From Phyto melanocephala (lineage: Eukaryota; Arthropoda; Insecta; Diptera; Rhinophoridae), in assembly GCA_941918925.1 (NCBI GenBank), contig OW799234.1:10569001-10633000 (forward strand): DNA of 64,000 nt. The letters run 5' to 3'. A model generated the notes under the pieces. The model was not told the DNA's origin. It did not search any database and saw only the letters and a program-made list of their open reading frames with translations. Below, piece after piece: positions 24,236 through 37,605 of the stretch (the first letter of the stretch is position 1; each line of letters opens with the position of its first letter). The position numbers were made by a program, and so were the translations under genes.

Positions 24236-24928
24236 TTTTTATACCCTTCACCTGTGGTGCACAAGGGTATATATACAATTTTCATTTCCGACCCTATAAA
24301 GTACATATTTTCTGAAAGCTTATGAATAGAGGAGTCGATTAAGCCCTGACCGTCTGTCCGTCTGTCCGTGTGTTGGTTGAAATCAACTTTTAGAAGCAAC
24401 TATATTCTCCTCAGATCTCTATATGGTATCAATCTCTTGGAAATATTCAGGAATGAATCGCTATTGAAATTCAGCACAATCGCCCAATAACTTTCTGAGA
24501 TATGAGTAAAAAACCACGACCACCTCGTTCTATTACACAATTACAACAACAACTTACATACATAAATATATGTAAAAACCATACAAAAAAAGAAGAAATT
24601 ACAAAAAGAAAAATATTAAAAATAAAAAAAAAATAATAAAAAAAATTACAAAAAAAAATTTTTAAATAATTTAAAAAAAAATTTTTTAAAAAAATTTAAA
24701 AAAAAAAAATAAAAAAAAATAATAACAAAATATAAATAATATATTAAATAAAATAAAATTTTTTTGGCTCAGCTGGGATTCGATGCCACATTTATTCTAA
24801 CCAGTATATACATATTTACGTTTTTTATTTGAGATGAATGGTGATACAAACAATTGTTATTGCATGACTACACGTTGTGAAGGGTATATAAGATTCGGCA
24901 TGGCCGAATATAGCACTGTTACTTGTTT
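24236..24928 (+). mobile_element. mini-me/DINE-1-like dispersed repeat, copy b
   Basis: Same order as the copy at 1957: TATACCCTTCACC, TTTCCGACCCTATAAAGTA core, GTCY run (CGTCTGTCCGTCTGTCCG), A/T-only section, the GGCTCAGCTGGGATTCGATG block in inverse position, then the 3' hairpin GATTCGGCATGGCCGAATAT and TTACTTGTTT. Confidence 0.7.
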
Positions 24929-24976
24929 AAGTTCAAACTTTGAATCGATACATATACATTAATGGCCAGTGTAAAA

Positions 24977-25273
24977 TAACGTACGGCCCCACCAGTCATC
25001 GATTTGTTCGAACAACGAACAATTTTTTGTGCGCAGATGAATTTGCCTGGTGTGGACCGCTGTTGTCGATGTTTTGTTCTTGTTCAAACAGCGTTGTTAG
25101 AACATTAGTTTGAACAACGATGTCTGACATTAAAAGGCATTTTGAATATGAAAGAAAAAGACGACACATAAAAATATCAACAAAATACAGAGAACATTAA
25201 CAATTTTTTGACAGTTGCTTTGCCGACGTTTTGTTCTAGTCTAAACAAATCGATGGCTCGTCTAGACGTAAAG
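24977..25273. mobile_element. MITE, CGATTTGTTCGAAC family, copy 2
   Basis: Terminal and internal segments match the copy at 15123-15389, with a longer left half (extra GCTGTTGTCGATGTTTTGTT). Ends are CGTACGGCCCCACCAG and CTCGTCTAGACGTAAAG. Confidence 0.75.
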
Positions 25274-27808
25274 TAAAGAAATTGTTCTGTTCCATTGAAA
25301 CAAAAAAGAAACTAATAAGGGTGTGTGTAGACTGATAAAAATTATACACATACTTTATGCAACTTTTGTTTTAGAAAGGAAAACACCATAAGGCATTGCT
25401 AAAAAATTTCAATAATGTGAACATATTGGTTATGTTTAATTGAAGTTTAATCTTGATGTCAAAAATTCGCTCTTAGATGTGCAGTTATGCATTTCTCTAA
25501 CGCTCTTTTATTCATATTTATTAGCTTTAACATTCTACAATATTCTTAACAACAAAGAGGCAATTATTTTATTGCATATATTAAATACTCTTACAAATTA
25601 TTGATTAATTTTTCCAACACTTATACTCAAACTATGCCTATGTAAACCTTGGATCTGTTATGATTGACTATTAAGTCTAATATTGCTAGTTGCTAAATCT
25701 CAAACAAAAACAAATACATATATGTATATTTGTTATTATTTTTTATTTATTTTTTTTTTTTTTCATTAAGTTGTACACCTTTTTATTTTAATTTCGGTTT
25801 TATTTTAAAACGTTAACAAAAACAATATTTCTTATTTTTTAACAAAAAGGAAAATTTAAAATTGTTTAAATTAATAAGTAATTATTATTATGAATACCGT
25901 TGCGAAATGTCAAAATATAAGAAATTTTTGTGACGTCTATAAACCAAAACAAGAACAACATCAAAAGTTAAAAACAAAAGAAACATAAAAACATAGTAAA
26001 TATTTTTAAAAAATCAAAAGAAAACAAAACAATTACATTAACATATACGTATTATATAAACAAATTACAAAATACATACTTGCATACCTACATTTAACAA
26101 CTACATACATACATATTTATTAGACATAAAAACATACATTTGCTTAAAATTACATAAATACATCATACATATTTATAAATAAATTCGTAAACACTCGAGC
26201 AGAACACATCCTTCACACACTATCAAACAAAACATTTTTACATTTACAAAAAAATAAAAAAAAAGCAAACAATAAAATATTTAAATATTAAATAGAATTT
26301 TCTACATATTACAGGAATTAAGCAAAAAATTTTAAAAATCATCAAAAAAAGAAAAAATTTTAAGCAATAATTCAGGTCTTTAATAAACTGCATTTATATA
26401 GTATTTATGTACAATGTAACTGTGGGACAACAACTTATTCTAACTACACTAGCAGCCTAACACCCACATCTACATAAATGTAAAGTCTACTTTTAGCAAC
26501 CAAGTCTATTTCCCGTTAACTTGTGTAGCTGTTGTTGTTTTTTACAAAAACATTTATGCCTACAAATATTTCCGGTCTAAAACTTGTAAACATATTATAT
26601 CTGCATGAATTTTATTGAAACATTTTTTTAACCGGTTTTTTGTAAAAAATTTTCAAATATTATTTCATTTAAGAAAATTGAATTTTATGGAAAAAAAGCA
26701 CAAACGTTTATACACAAAAAAGAAAATACCGTTATTCCTAGAAGAACACTAAAATTCGTTTTCTTTTTTAACTCCTCCTTTTCCTCTAAATCTAACATTC
26801 GTATTACCCAAAAAAAAAAATCAAAGCTCTTGTATTCTCTTGATCCTTAACAGTATATACAAACATATTTAATATTAAACTAAACATACACCAACATTAT
26901 TGTAACAACTCTGTCTCTCTTTCTCGAAATCTCATTATTCTACACTTGAAGATAAAAGTCACAATTATGTAGTTTATTAGAAAAATAAAAAAAAATTAAT
27001 AATATTCCACTGCGTTAACATTTTATATACTATAGAATAAAAATAATATTTATACACCTTATATACAAATATTCGAATAAATACAGTGACTTCCAAAACT
27101 GTTCGTTAAACAATTGAATTAAATATATTTTTTCCGAAAGTGTTCGTTAAACTATTTATATAAATATATTATTTAAAAAAAACAATAAAATATTTAACAC
27201 AGTAAAGTTATTCACGACAGTGTGGCAAAAATTCACGACCCTTACAGTGCACTCGCGCTAACGCGAACTAAATACTACCAAAGCAGTTCATGTCAGCGCA
27301 ATTGTTCGCGTAAGCAATTGTTGAGTTTCATGAGAGAAATGTAAATTTTTAAAGTTTTATTCTGTGTTTTACACGCTTGTACGTGAAATTATTTTATTAT
27401 TTGTGTTATTAAAATATATAACTAAAATTATTATTTATAATTCATTACAAGATCACGAGACTCCTTTTCGCAAACTATCTATAAAGATTGCCTTTTCTTT
27501 AAACTCCAAATATTAAGATTTTTTAACACTCATGGTGACTGATTAACCGTTTCGCATAAGAAAAAGACTTCAAATTTCGATGCAATACATACAAAAAAAA
27601 AGTTTAGAGGATACACACAGGGGATTCCCTAAACTTTAAAAATCGAAATTAACATATTTCAGTAATGTCTACATGCTTAAAAAACATTTGCAGTGAAAAA
27701 ATTTTCAAGTTATATAGAACTTGTTCACGTTACCGCGAGTGCACTGTATATTTAACGAAAACACAAGCGCTTCATTTTTAAATTTTTGATTACTTAATAA
27801 ATATTCCA

Positions 27809-27896
27809 ACATATCGTCGTTCGTAAATTATTGTGTTCTATATGTATAGGTATTATGTGTCGTATAGAACACAATAATTTACGAACGACGATATGT
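27809..27896. repeat. Perfect 34-bp inverted repeat with 20-nt loop
   Basis: Arms 27809-27842 and 27863-27896 are exact reverse complements, beginning ACATATCGTCGTTCGTAAAT. The loop is TGTATAGGTATTATGTGTCG. A transcript would fold into an uninterrupted 34-bp stem. No protein-coding context nearby; possibilities are a minimal MITE, a cruciform site or a small-RNA hairpin. Confidence 0.9.
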
Positions 27897-27960
27897 ATTT
27901 TGAATTGTAGAAACTTTTTTAAATTTTTTTAATGCTGTTTTTTTATAAGTTGATTATATC

Positions 27961-28385
27961 GGGTGTCCCAACTAGAACGCAATTTTTAAATTTTAAATAA
28001 AACACAGATATTTAAAAAAAATCGTGAAACTTTATTATATCGTAAAGTAGACAGAATGAGGTTATGTATGGAACAATATATCGTGCAGATGGCCGCCGCG
28101 GCTTTGCTGGCACACACGCGATCTTTTAATGAAATTTTCAATGACCTTTTTGCATAAATGCTGCGGTATTTCATTAATGCAGCGTCCAATTTCCTCTTTT
28201 AAGGCTTGAGTCGTCGTTGGCTTATTCGCGTAAACCATCGACTTCAAAAAACCCCTAAGAAAAAAATCTAAAGGTGTTAAATCACACGATCTAGGCGGCC
28301 AATTCTGGTCTCAGCATTTTCATGTTGTCTCTCCAATACCCAATTAACGAACTCCCTTCGCTTTCCATGGTCAGCTGGCTTCAGT
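27961..28385 (-). pseudogene. Internally deleted Tc1/mariner-type element
   Basis: The minus strand reads REFVNWVLERQHEN (N-terminal region typical of this group), then after an internal deletion WPPRSCDLTPLDFFLRG (third catalytic Asp region) and a C-terminus with KKVIENFIKR, QQSRGGHLHDILFHT. The left edge GGGTGTCCCAACTAGAACGC looks like a terminal repeat. The first two catalytic blocks are missing, so it is non-functional. Confidence 0.75.
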
Positions 28386-30361
28386 TCCTGAGTCAATTAA
28401 AGTCAGACTCACATGTGCATGTGACTTTTTACATATCGTGTACTATAGGCTTTACACTTCCCAAGGTTTTTTATAATTAAATGTTGATTAAATTTTGTTT
28501 TCATTGTTCTAAAGAAAAAAATTTTGTTTTGTCTCAATACTTTATTTATTCTTAAGTAGTTCTATGAAAACATATGTTTTATTCAAACATTTACTCAGAA
28601 TTTGTGCACTAGCATAAAGTTAGTGATTGCTAAGGGTAAAAGTTAACATTTATTACCTCTATTTACCAAAACAATTTTTTGTGAGAGAATTTTAAGGTAC
28701 AGTGCTGTGAAAAGGTAAGCTTACAAATTTTAATCATAATTTTAAAAATAAAATATTTTTCTAATTCCATCATCATTTCTTTACGCACTGTATTTGAATA
28801 AATATTAACACAGCCGCAAAGCACTGTGCACTCGTCACTTTCGTTTCATGGACGAGTAAATTAAAGAGCATAAAAAAAAACAGGTGGAGTTATAAACAAT
28901 TATTTGATCTTAATCTTAAACCTATATGAAAGAGTCACAGCCATTTCTTTAAAGTTTGTACAATCAGACAGGCCACTCTTTAAAATTCCGCAATAAGCGG
29001 CTCTAAATTAATTGGGAAAATTTATTTATTTCGTGACATTATTTGTGCTAAATTTAAAAACAAAAAGTGTATAAAAATTTTGTTATTATAAATAGTATTT
29101 GCTTAAAAAATATATTCAATATAATATTTTTTAATGGAAAGTTTTGGAAGACACTGTTCACCTACATACGTGTAAAAAAAGTAAAGTATTAAATAAAGTA
29201 ATAATAACGTAAAACATTGTAATATTTGTTAGTAATATTTTCTGCTGTGCAGATGCAAATAATTATGTAAACGTAGAGAAAACTAAAAACAGCAAATCAA
29301 TAGAGAATGAATTAAAAATTTTAAAGAAATTGGTTAAACAACTAAGTATGTTTATAAGTACGTTCAAATAATCTGTTTAATGAGAGATGAACCAATATAA
29401 TTTAAAAAATTTTAATATTTTTATTAAAAGTAATATTTCATGTGTGAAGTATTTAATATTAAAGAAAAAAATATAGGTAAAATATTGCCTTTACACACAC
29501 ATGCAAGTAAATGTTTAAATTTTGCAATACACTCACACTAATTTTTTTTTTACTTTCCACTCAGATTTCAATGATATTTACAAGAAAGTAAATATTCAGA
29601 ATAATTTTTAGAAAGTAAAGTGACAAGTAGGGGTAAATACTGTTCCCTACTAAAACGACTTATACAAATTTACACGTTTGTGGTAAAACAGTATTTGTAA
29701 ATTTAAACAGATTATTAAAATTAGTTCTTAGAGTATTCATACAGAGTATAATTTATGTCTTTTAAAGACAATCACCCCTATTCCGACTTTCGATTACGTC
29801 TCCGCATTCAGTCACGCTATGATCGAAAATTGGTATTCCAAACAAAAACTGAATCGAAAAAGCAAGAAAAAGACAACAATGTTTACTATGGAATGTGGAA
29901 TAGAAACAAAGAATTTTTTTTTAATTAACACTAATATTAAATTCCAATTTTTGCCTCTCAACTCAACTCTAAAGGTGTTAAAAAAATGGAGGCAAATTTT
30001 ACTCATCCAAATGATAATGTAATTCACATTGTACTACTTCCATTTTTGTATTACTTTAACAAACATTTAACGTAAAAACTAAAAATTTGTTGAACAATTT
30101 TTTTTAGCCAAAGCAGAGGTCCAAGCTGTTGGTAGAAAAACGGCGTGGTGGCGGCTAAGTGCAAAAAGTACTGGCGGTAGATTGGAGCTGGTTTAAGAAA
30201 TTATTAAAATAAAAAAAAACCGAAAATAAGTGTTTTAACGAAATAAGTAGGTTTTGCGTTAATCATATTGTGCAGACATATCTTTGCGATTACAAAAACT
30301 TAGCATTCCACTATTTTTTATAACAAGAGTATTGATCCAGGATATATTTTAGTAAAACTCA

Positions 30362-30966
30362 ATATATTAAATTTTAATGTGAATCATTTTTATTTTGGCT
30401 TAAGTTCATTTATTCTTTTATTTAATTTTATAATTCAAATTAAATTAAATTGTAACCATTTTTGGGAATATTCTTTCTAAAATTATTTCCGATATTAACC
30501 GAGTGGAACGCATTTTCGAAATCAGCTACGATTTCATCATCAGCACTCTTTATCGGTATACTTTATTATACTTATTTATACTTTATTCAACATGTTCATA
30601 ACGAAAATGTATTACGAATATAAAAGAATATGAACATGTTGAATAAAGAATTGTCATTTGATAGGTGAAGTAAAAATGCAACAAAAATTTGAAAATTAAT
30701 ACTAAGATTCACTAATTCAAATTGCATTGAATTGTAACATAAATAGGAATTTTCAGTTACATAGTAGTATACCGATAAAGAGTGCTGATGATGAAATCGT
30801 AGCTGATTTCGAAAATGCATTCCACTCGGTTAATATCGGAAATAATTTTAGAAAAAATATTCCTAAAAATGGTTACAATGTAATCAAATTTTGATTATAA
30901 AATTAAATAAATGAATAAATGAACTTAAGCCAAAATAAAAATGATTCACATTAAAATTTAATATAT
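30362..30966. mobile_element. Foldback element with about 200-bp terminal inverted repeats
   Basis: Arm 30362-30564 (ATATATTAAATTTTAATGTG...) is the inverted copy of 30766-30966, including TTTTGGCTTAAGTTCATTTA, AAAATTATTTCCGATATTAA and CGATTTCATCATCAGCACTC. A second inverted pair, TTATTCAACATGTTCATA/TATGAACATGTTGAATAA, sits near 30583-30648. No coding sequence. Confidence 0.85.
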
Positions 30967-31789
30967 AGTAAAAAGTTCGAATAAAATATGAATATAAAAC
31001 TCAATATAATTTCTTATATCAAACCTAATAATGATTAAACTATTTTAACGTTAAAATAGAAAACTTCTGTTTTTTTATAATAGAAAATTAAATTGATTTT
31101 GTATTACCATATATGCACGAATGAAGCGAGTTGAAAAAACAACGATATATGTTAATATGTTTTTTTGTAATTTTTAGTGCAGCCGTAATATATATATACT
31201 CTATTGTTTGATTGCGGACATAACAAAGTTATTTTAAATCTTTTTCATTAAAACTTAGTGCCCTTTTACAATAGAGAAACTGAAAAGCAGACAGTCGAAA
31301 TTCGGTAGCAACGGGTGGAAGTGCATAGTACACATTTATTTCTCTTTAATTTTTTTTTATACATATTTTTTCATATTTCATATTATTTTTTTATCCTATC
31401 ATCTCTTTAGTAGTTCGTTATACGATCTAAACACCATACGACAGCGAAAAAAATTAGAAAAATAAATTTCTTAATTGTAAAAATTTTAGGAAGTTTTAAA
31501 AGAGAATGAAAAAAAATATGCCTCTCATTTCTAGTTTGTAAAAAGCATTTAACGCCATCAGTCGAGATAGCCTGATGCGGTTCATCCGAATAAAATAATT
31601 CGGCGACGGCGGTAAGCCGGCTGGGGGCATATCAACCTGGACCTCTAAACAACAGCTTTACAATTTTGACGTTTTTTTCGGGCTTGAAATGTGGTTTTTT
31701 GCGTTCCAGCAAATTTTGGTAAATTTATCGTTTTCTGAGAGAATTTTTTGCTTACTCTCATTTTACCGGACTTTACCCGGATTTACGTC

Positions 31790-32232
31790 GAACAAACCTA
31801 TTGTGTTGTTTAATGGGAACTATATACATACATACATTTGTGCAAATATGTATTTAAGTATGTATACCTGCGCCAGATTCAAGCAGTTCCATTCTTTCAT
31901 CTCTAGACATTATTAACTAACTTTATTTCACAAGCAATTTAAATTTAATAATATTTTGCACTTTTGTTTTTCCTTTTTTTAATATTTGTTCACAAATTGT
32001 ATACTTTTTGTTTGCTTACTTTTGTTTGTTTACCTTTTGAATCATATGTTTTTTGCTTTTGCTAAAATTTGCAAGAAATTTCTGTAGTAAAATACTCAGT
32101 CAAGAACTGTCACTTTTCGCTCTCTATTTGTGCTCTCATTTACTACAAATTTGTGTAAGCGAACGCGATTTCGTAAAATGCAGTAAAAATTTGTACAAAC
32201 TCGTACAAATAAGTGAGTTCTCGAACGAACCT
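31790..32232. mobile_element. Inverted-repeat element, AGGTTCGTTCGAG family, copy 2
   Basis: Shares TTTAATGGGAACTAT, ACCTGCGCCAGATTCA, GTCAAGAACTGTCACTTTTC and the CTCGAACGAACCT end with 20869-21474. The left terminal repeat is absent. Just before it (about 31735-31799) is a stretch ending GTCGAACAAACCT, similar to the right end, so two copies may have recombined or inserted in tandem. Confidence 0.6.
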
Positions 32233-34829
32233 ATAAACACATTTCACCTACTTATGAACGTACACATATAGTTTATGAACCAATTCTCTAAAACTTAAAA
32301 TATACTTGAGTGTTTATATATGATCTATATTAATAAATAAGTCAAAAAAAAAACTTTTCATTCAGTAAAAGCAACGAATATTGCATTGGGGAAAAAATTA
32401 AACATTCCATCTTATAAACTAAAAAATAAATAAATAAATTGTTTAACAAAAATTATCACAAATATAATTTATTTGGATTTTTCCTTTAGGTTGAATATTT
32501 TCTGCGTGTATTCATTTTGATTTAAAAACGACATTTCCTATTTATGCTAAACTATTATTTTATTATTATTTTTGTGTTAACATTTTGTAATATATTTAAG
32601 TTGAAAAAAACCGTGTACATAGTTATAATTTAAGTTGTTTTAATTTAAGACAAAAAAAATATTTCTTCTTATTAAAAAATTTAAAAAAAAATCGACATCA
32701 TAACATATAGACAATGATTATTTAACCTGATATCAAAAGGTATTTCAAACATACAATTTAGCCTTAAGTCGAATTTAAGCCGAAAACAAAATGAAATTAA
32801 ATGTATTTTTAAGACAACCCTCCTCAAAAAAAAATGAAAATAGAAAGAAATTTAAATATATTAAAAACTATAAAACGAAAGTAACCAAATAATTAAATAA
32901 ATTTAATAACTTATTATATGAAATTATAAAATAAATTAATACATTATAGAATATAAAAAAATATGGTAGATATATTAGTTGTTAAAAAAAAGATATTCAA
33001 AGATTAACATTTTAGATCAAAATAATTATGTATAAATAAAAGAAAACGAAAGACAAGAAAACATTTTAGCGAAAAAACAAACAAAAAACTGAATAATTAA
33101 AATTATGTAGCTGATTGAATATAGCCATTACAAATGTTTATAAAACTACAATTCTTGTTAGTGATTCAATTTAATTATACAAAAAAGAAAAATCAAAAAA
33201 AAAAACAATACAACTTAAAAAAGACAACAAAAAATATATATAAAAAAAAAACTTTTTAAACACAAACATGAATTATTACTTTAAAAAAACTTTTTCAAAA
33301 TAAACAATTTCATATATAAAACAAAAACTGAAAACTTACACATACACATACATAAACATATAGTTAATTACAACAAATTAAAAGAAATATTAAAATAACA
33401 ACAAACCACAAAAATATTAAACGATTTTAACAAACACGAACTCTTATTAAACTATAAAAATTTTCTTAAATGTATTCCCATACAAAAAAAAACCAAATCA
33501 AATCAAATTAAGAAACAAATAAATAATTTATGTTTTTGTAATATCTACTTGTAAATTTGTTAACAAATAAAAACTCTTTACCACATCTATGTAAACCTTG
33601 ATCCCTATTTTACATTTCCTTGTATTACAAAACAGTTTCAGATGCACAATTTTTAAGCATAAAACCAATGAAAATTAAATAATTTTAAAGAAAAAAAAAA
33701 AATCAATGAAACCAGTAGCTAATTATTAACTTTAATTTTCAATACACATATACAGTAATTATTTTATGATTGCAAGTGTGTGTGTGCATTTAAGAAATAT
33801 TGTGAATGGATGAAGTAATAAATTGCATTTTAATGAAAACGTTGACATTAAGCTGTATTTTAGTTATTAAGTTAAAAACAACTGCGAATATATAAAACAT
33901 ACATAATTATTTTTCATTAACAATTACAAATACAACCAAACAACAAACCAATTAACATAAATACATACAAAGCTATGTAGTATAACGATAATGAAATTTA
34001 AAATTAATTATAAATTTAAAAATATGACAAAAGAAAAAGTATGTTAAAATAATATTTAATAAAATAACGACGAACTGGAAGATGAACAAAACTAAAAATA
34101 AATAAAAATCTAATAAAACTGAAAATAAAAAATGTATAAAAAATCTTATTGTTTTATTAAAATGGGATTGCCTTACAATAAGGGCTGTAAAGTCTGTGTA
34201 AGAAAGCAAATTATCTGGGGCCAAATTACGGCATTCAATTACTATCGAAATTTTACTTGAACGATCGAGTTCGCTGTGCTTTAGGTATAGAGATTCTAAT
34301 AAGAATTTTCGAATTTCGATCACGTGTTTTTTTTTATTTTATGAATAAACGAAGTATTTTACATTTGGGGTTTACTCCGTTAATCGCTTCGAAGAGTAAC
34401 ATTTTCAAATTACAATATATTAAGCATACAAAATCGAAATATTTTAGTTTCGAATCGAATTAGTGAGTAACCACAGTACTCTCTGGAGGCAATTAAAAAC
34501 CGGTCTGACTAAAGAGTTCTAATCTCACCTTTATCTTAAGAGTCTTCAGCGTTCCCGTACTCCACGTTTGTGTAAATGAGAGTGATTTGAGAGAGAAATA
34601 TTCTTCCTGCACGAAGGAGCCCAGACTTTTTCTTCGTGCAGATTGGGAAAATTGTCCAACAATCAGCTGTGCAAACAATAACAAGTAAAAAGTTGTTTAT
34701 TTGTATTTTTTCAAAGCTTTTCCTCTACATATTGATATACATACATAAATATTCATCACTATTGCATTAAAGTTTTTACTTTTAATAAAAATAAAATGAT
34801 TTTTTTTTATTATTAACAATATGTTTGCT

Positions 34830-36248
34830 TTATTTCCTCCAATTTTCTACATTATCCTTAGAACTACATGAGCTAGTATTTCCGACAGCACCAGTACACT
34901 TCTCATTAACACAACCAACATCCCAATGTTTTCGCTGTATATCTTCGTATGTATTAAAGAAAAAGTTGTGATTTTCCTGTGAAAGTTTACTTAACCATTC
35001 GAACCACATTTCTTCCGTCAACTCCGTGTCTACGGTACACATGAGATTTCGAGGTGTCATGAAGACCAAACTGCGAAACTGTCGTATAATATCGTCCAGA
35101 GCATCATGATATGTACTTGCTTTAGGGCCTTTTACCTCGGGCATTAGAAAGTAATTGACCGTTGTCTCAACTTCTGTAATGCGATTCCGTTTACGATTCT
35201 GCATTTGCAACATTTGTTGCTGCATAACATGATTCTCAGTGGTTTGTCCCATATATATTCGTAATTGTGAATCTTTAAACAAAGATTTAAACATTTGCTC
35301 TTGACAGACCTTAGAGGCGGGAGTAAAATCCAAACGTTTAGCTCTATTCTTAACAAAGAGTATGTTGGGAAAATAGTCGTGTAGGAATGGTTTGACATCT
35401 TGAGAAGGTTTCATAAGTTCGGCAAATCGTAGTAAATTTAAAAAACTCAAATTGAAATAATCGTCCTGGACCACCACTACTAAATGACACACAGACATTA
35501 GGCATATAATGCCACCCAAATCTTCCAGCTCATTGCTAGTCATGTCTTTCTTATAGGCATTTGAAAGAACGGGTGGTGTATCCAAAAGTATCATACGATC
35601 GGAGGTAATAAACATATGTGTCGATTCTGTACGTGAACGAGCGGAACATTTGTTTAGTTTTAGTTTAGTGGGAAATACTGAATCCTCTTCTACGAATATT
35701 TTATTGTAGTAATCGTAATTTATTTGCTCATTGGCCAGTAAATTAAGTATTGTGGATTTACCCACACCCTGTGTACCTACAACACCAACAACTAAAAAAT
35801 CCGTATTGGATTTGTTGAACAATTTTTTGGCACCACTATTTATATTGCCTGTGGAAGAAATAACAGTGGCCGGTCGGGTCATTTGATACACAGGCTCAAC
35901 TATATTAGGAGGTATGGTAATTTCATTGTTGGCCCCAGTAATCTCACGTATAGTATTAGGACTAGAAATAGGACTCTGAGCACCTTTTTGGAAAATAATG
36001 GTTTTATAAGGCACTTGGACAGTTTGATCCATCGCGTTAGCATAGCTAGATGTGGAGGCAACTTCAGCATCCGATTTAGATTCTGCCTTTGTTTTTAACA
36101 ATATTTTCGGCTGTACCTCCAGCTCCCTAAATCTGTCAGAACGTCGTTCATCCTGGAAAAAAACAACAATAAATTATCCATTTTCATTTGTAAAATTTTA
36201 GAAAAAAAATACCTTCGGTTTTCTGTAGCGTCTTCTTCTGTCCGACAT
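34830..36248 (-). CDS. Smg9: SMG9, nonsense-mediated mRNA decay factor
   Basis: Two exons on the minus strand: 36248-36213 (MSDRRRRYRKPK) and 36152-34830 (TAA), phase 0 at a GTATTT/CAG intron; 452 residues, slightly shorter than vertebrate SMG9. After a basic, disordered N-terminus comes the G-like domain: DFLVVGVVGTQGVGKSTILN (P-loop GTQGVGKS near residues 138-145) and RMILLDTPPVLS, the family's diverged switch region. ETTVNYFLMPEVKG and the C-terminal helix region also fit. SMG9 pairs with SMG8 to bind and restrain the SMG1 kinase, which phosphorylates UPF1 during decay of transcripts with premature stops. The gene is head-to-head with Kti12, 259 bp between start codons. I recognised it by motif order, with no search. 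Confidence 0.9.
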
Positions 36249-36507
36249 CTATAATTTTGGAATTAATTTAATTGTTTGAAATGCGTTCTTTACCACCACA
36301 AAAAAGTATAATTGTAGAGATATTTTTGTTTGTTTATTTCTTTGTACTAAACCAAAAACAACATTTGGTATAGCGAACTTGAGTCAGCTGGAAATGACAT
36401 TTTGCTAAATAAACCAAATAATAAAACAAAACACATTTTAGTGGTTGCGCACAGAGTTTGTTGAAATTTATTAATTTTATTTAAAAAAAAAATAGATTCA
36501 ATCTATA
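36249..36507. promoter_or_regulatory. Shared divergent promoter region of Smg9 and Kti12
   Basis: Only 259 bp separate the two start codons, so both core promoters and both 5'UTRs must lie here or within the coding flanks. I see no TATA box in a good position; a palindromic CAGCTG lies near 36386-36391. A compact bidirectional promoter for two housekeeping genes is the likely reading. Confidence 0.6.
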
Positions 36508-37605
36508 ATGCCGTTAATTGTGATATCTGGTTATCCAGCAAGTGGCAAAACTAAAAGAGCTTTGGAATTGCAAAAATTCTTTGAAGAAAGGGGAAAACGT
36601 GTGTTTCTCATCTCCGAGAATAAAGCAATACCCAAGTCAGGTTTCCGAAAAAATGTTTATTTTGCTGATTCCCAAAAGGAAAAATTGGTAAGAAGTGATT
36701 TGAAATCGGAGGCTTTAAGATTGCTAGACAAAGAACAAGTGGTAATATTGGATGGTGGCAATTATATTAAAGGTAAAGTGCATCACAGTTTAACACGAAT
36801 GTATGATTTGTGAAAATTTTATTGTGCTAACAGGATATCGTTATGAATTATTTTGTGCTACCAAGGCAGCTAGAAGTACCCAATGCACGTTATTTTGTGG
36901 TATACAGAAAGAGCGGGCTTGGGAGTTTAATCAGCAAAGGCGTGATGAGGAAGAACTTGATTTGACTAAAGTTGAAGATGTTTCAAAATTAGACAATTCA
37001 AATATACCTTATAGCCGGGAGATTTTTGACGGCTTGTGCATGCGTTTTGAGGAGCCACATGGCAATTGCAGATGGGATAGTCCCTTATTTGTTGCCTTTC
37101 CCGAAGACACACTAGAATTTGAAGCTATATTCGGTGCGCTATTCGAGTCTAAACCTTTGCCTCCAAATCAATCAACGCAAAATGTAAGTTTTATTCAAAT
37201 TTACTTATAGTAATGCATACATACATATGTACCTATGTAGGTATGTATTTGATAAAGATTAAATAAAAAAAACTTTTTGTCAACATACGATTATATTAAT
37301 AATATTCCACTTTTCAGCCCCCTTTAAGTTCAACGAACTACTTGTTTGAACTTGACCGTATAACTCAGGAAATTGTTGCTAATGTATTAGCAGCTCGTAA
37401 AATTGGTATCATGGGTTCAGTACCTGTTAAAAATAGTGAAATAAAAGTTAAAATACCAGCAAATTTGAATGCCATACAGCTTAATCGACTGAGAAGGCAA
37501 TTTCTTAACTATAGTAAACTACATCACGCCACCACCAGTTCGTTGGACAAGGTGCCACAATTATTTGTACAATTTCTAAATTCTAATTGTGGTGGTGGTA
37601 TCTAG
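36508..37605 (+). CDS. Kti12: KTI12, Elongator-associated P-loop ATPase
   Basis: Three exons: 36508-36772, 36834-37183 and 37318-37605 (TAG); introns of 61 and 134 bp with GT/AG ends; 300 residues, near the yeast length of 313. The N-terminus MPLIVISGYPASGKTKRALE contains the P-loop GYPASGKT at residues 8-15. VVILDGGNYIKGYRYELFC is the Walker-B and following conserved segment, interrupted by intron 1 within the Gly codon. Further family landmarks are AWEFNQQRRDEE, FEEPHGNCRWDSPLF and the C-terminal NYLFELDRITQEIV / LNRLRRQFL. KTI12 binds tRNA and supports Elongator in making the wobble-uridine 5-carboxymethyl modifications. It is tail-to-tail with the carnosine N-methyltransferase gene 268 bp away. 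Confidence 0.95.

Larger units (their letters stand above)
20617..34829. other. Probable tweety 3'UTR, then gene-free repeat DNA
   Basis: No further coding exon is recognised on either strand. The proximal part may be 3'UTR. Elements inside: MITE 20869-21474, SINE 22664-22872, MITE 23582-23835, mini-me copy 24236-24928, MITE 24977-25273, hairpin 27809-27896, mariner remnant 27961-28385, foldback element 30362-30966 and MITE copy about 31790-32232. The intervals 25280-27800, 28390-30360, 30970-31780 and 32240-34829 are AT-rich and featureless apart from A-tracts and several AATAAA motifs. Confidence 0.55.
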
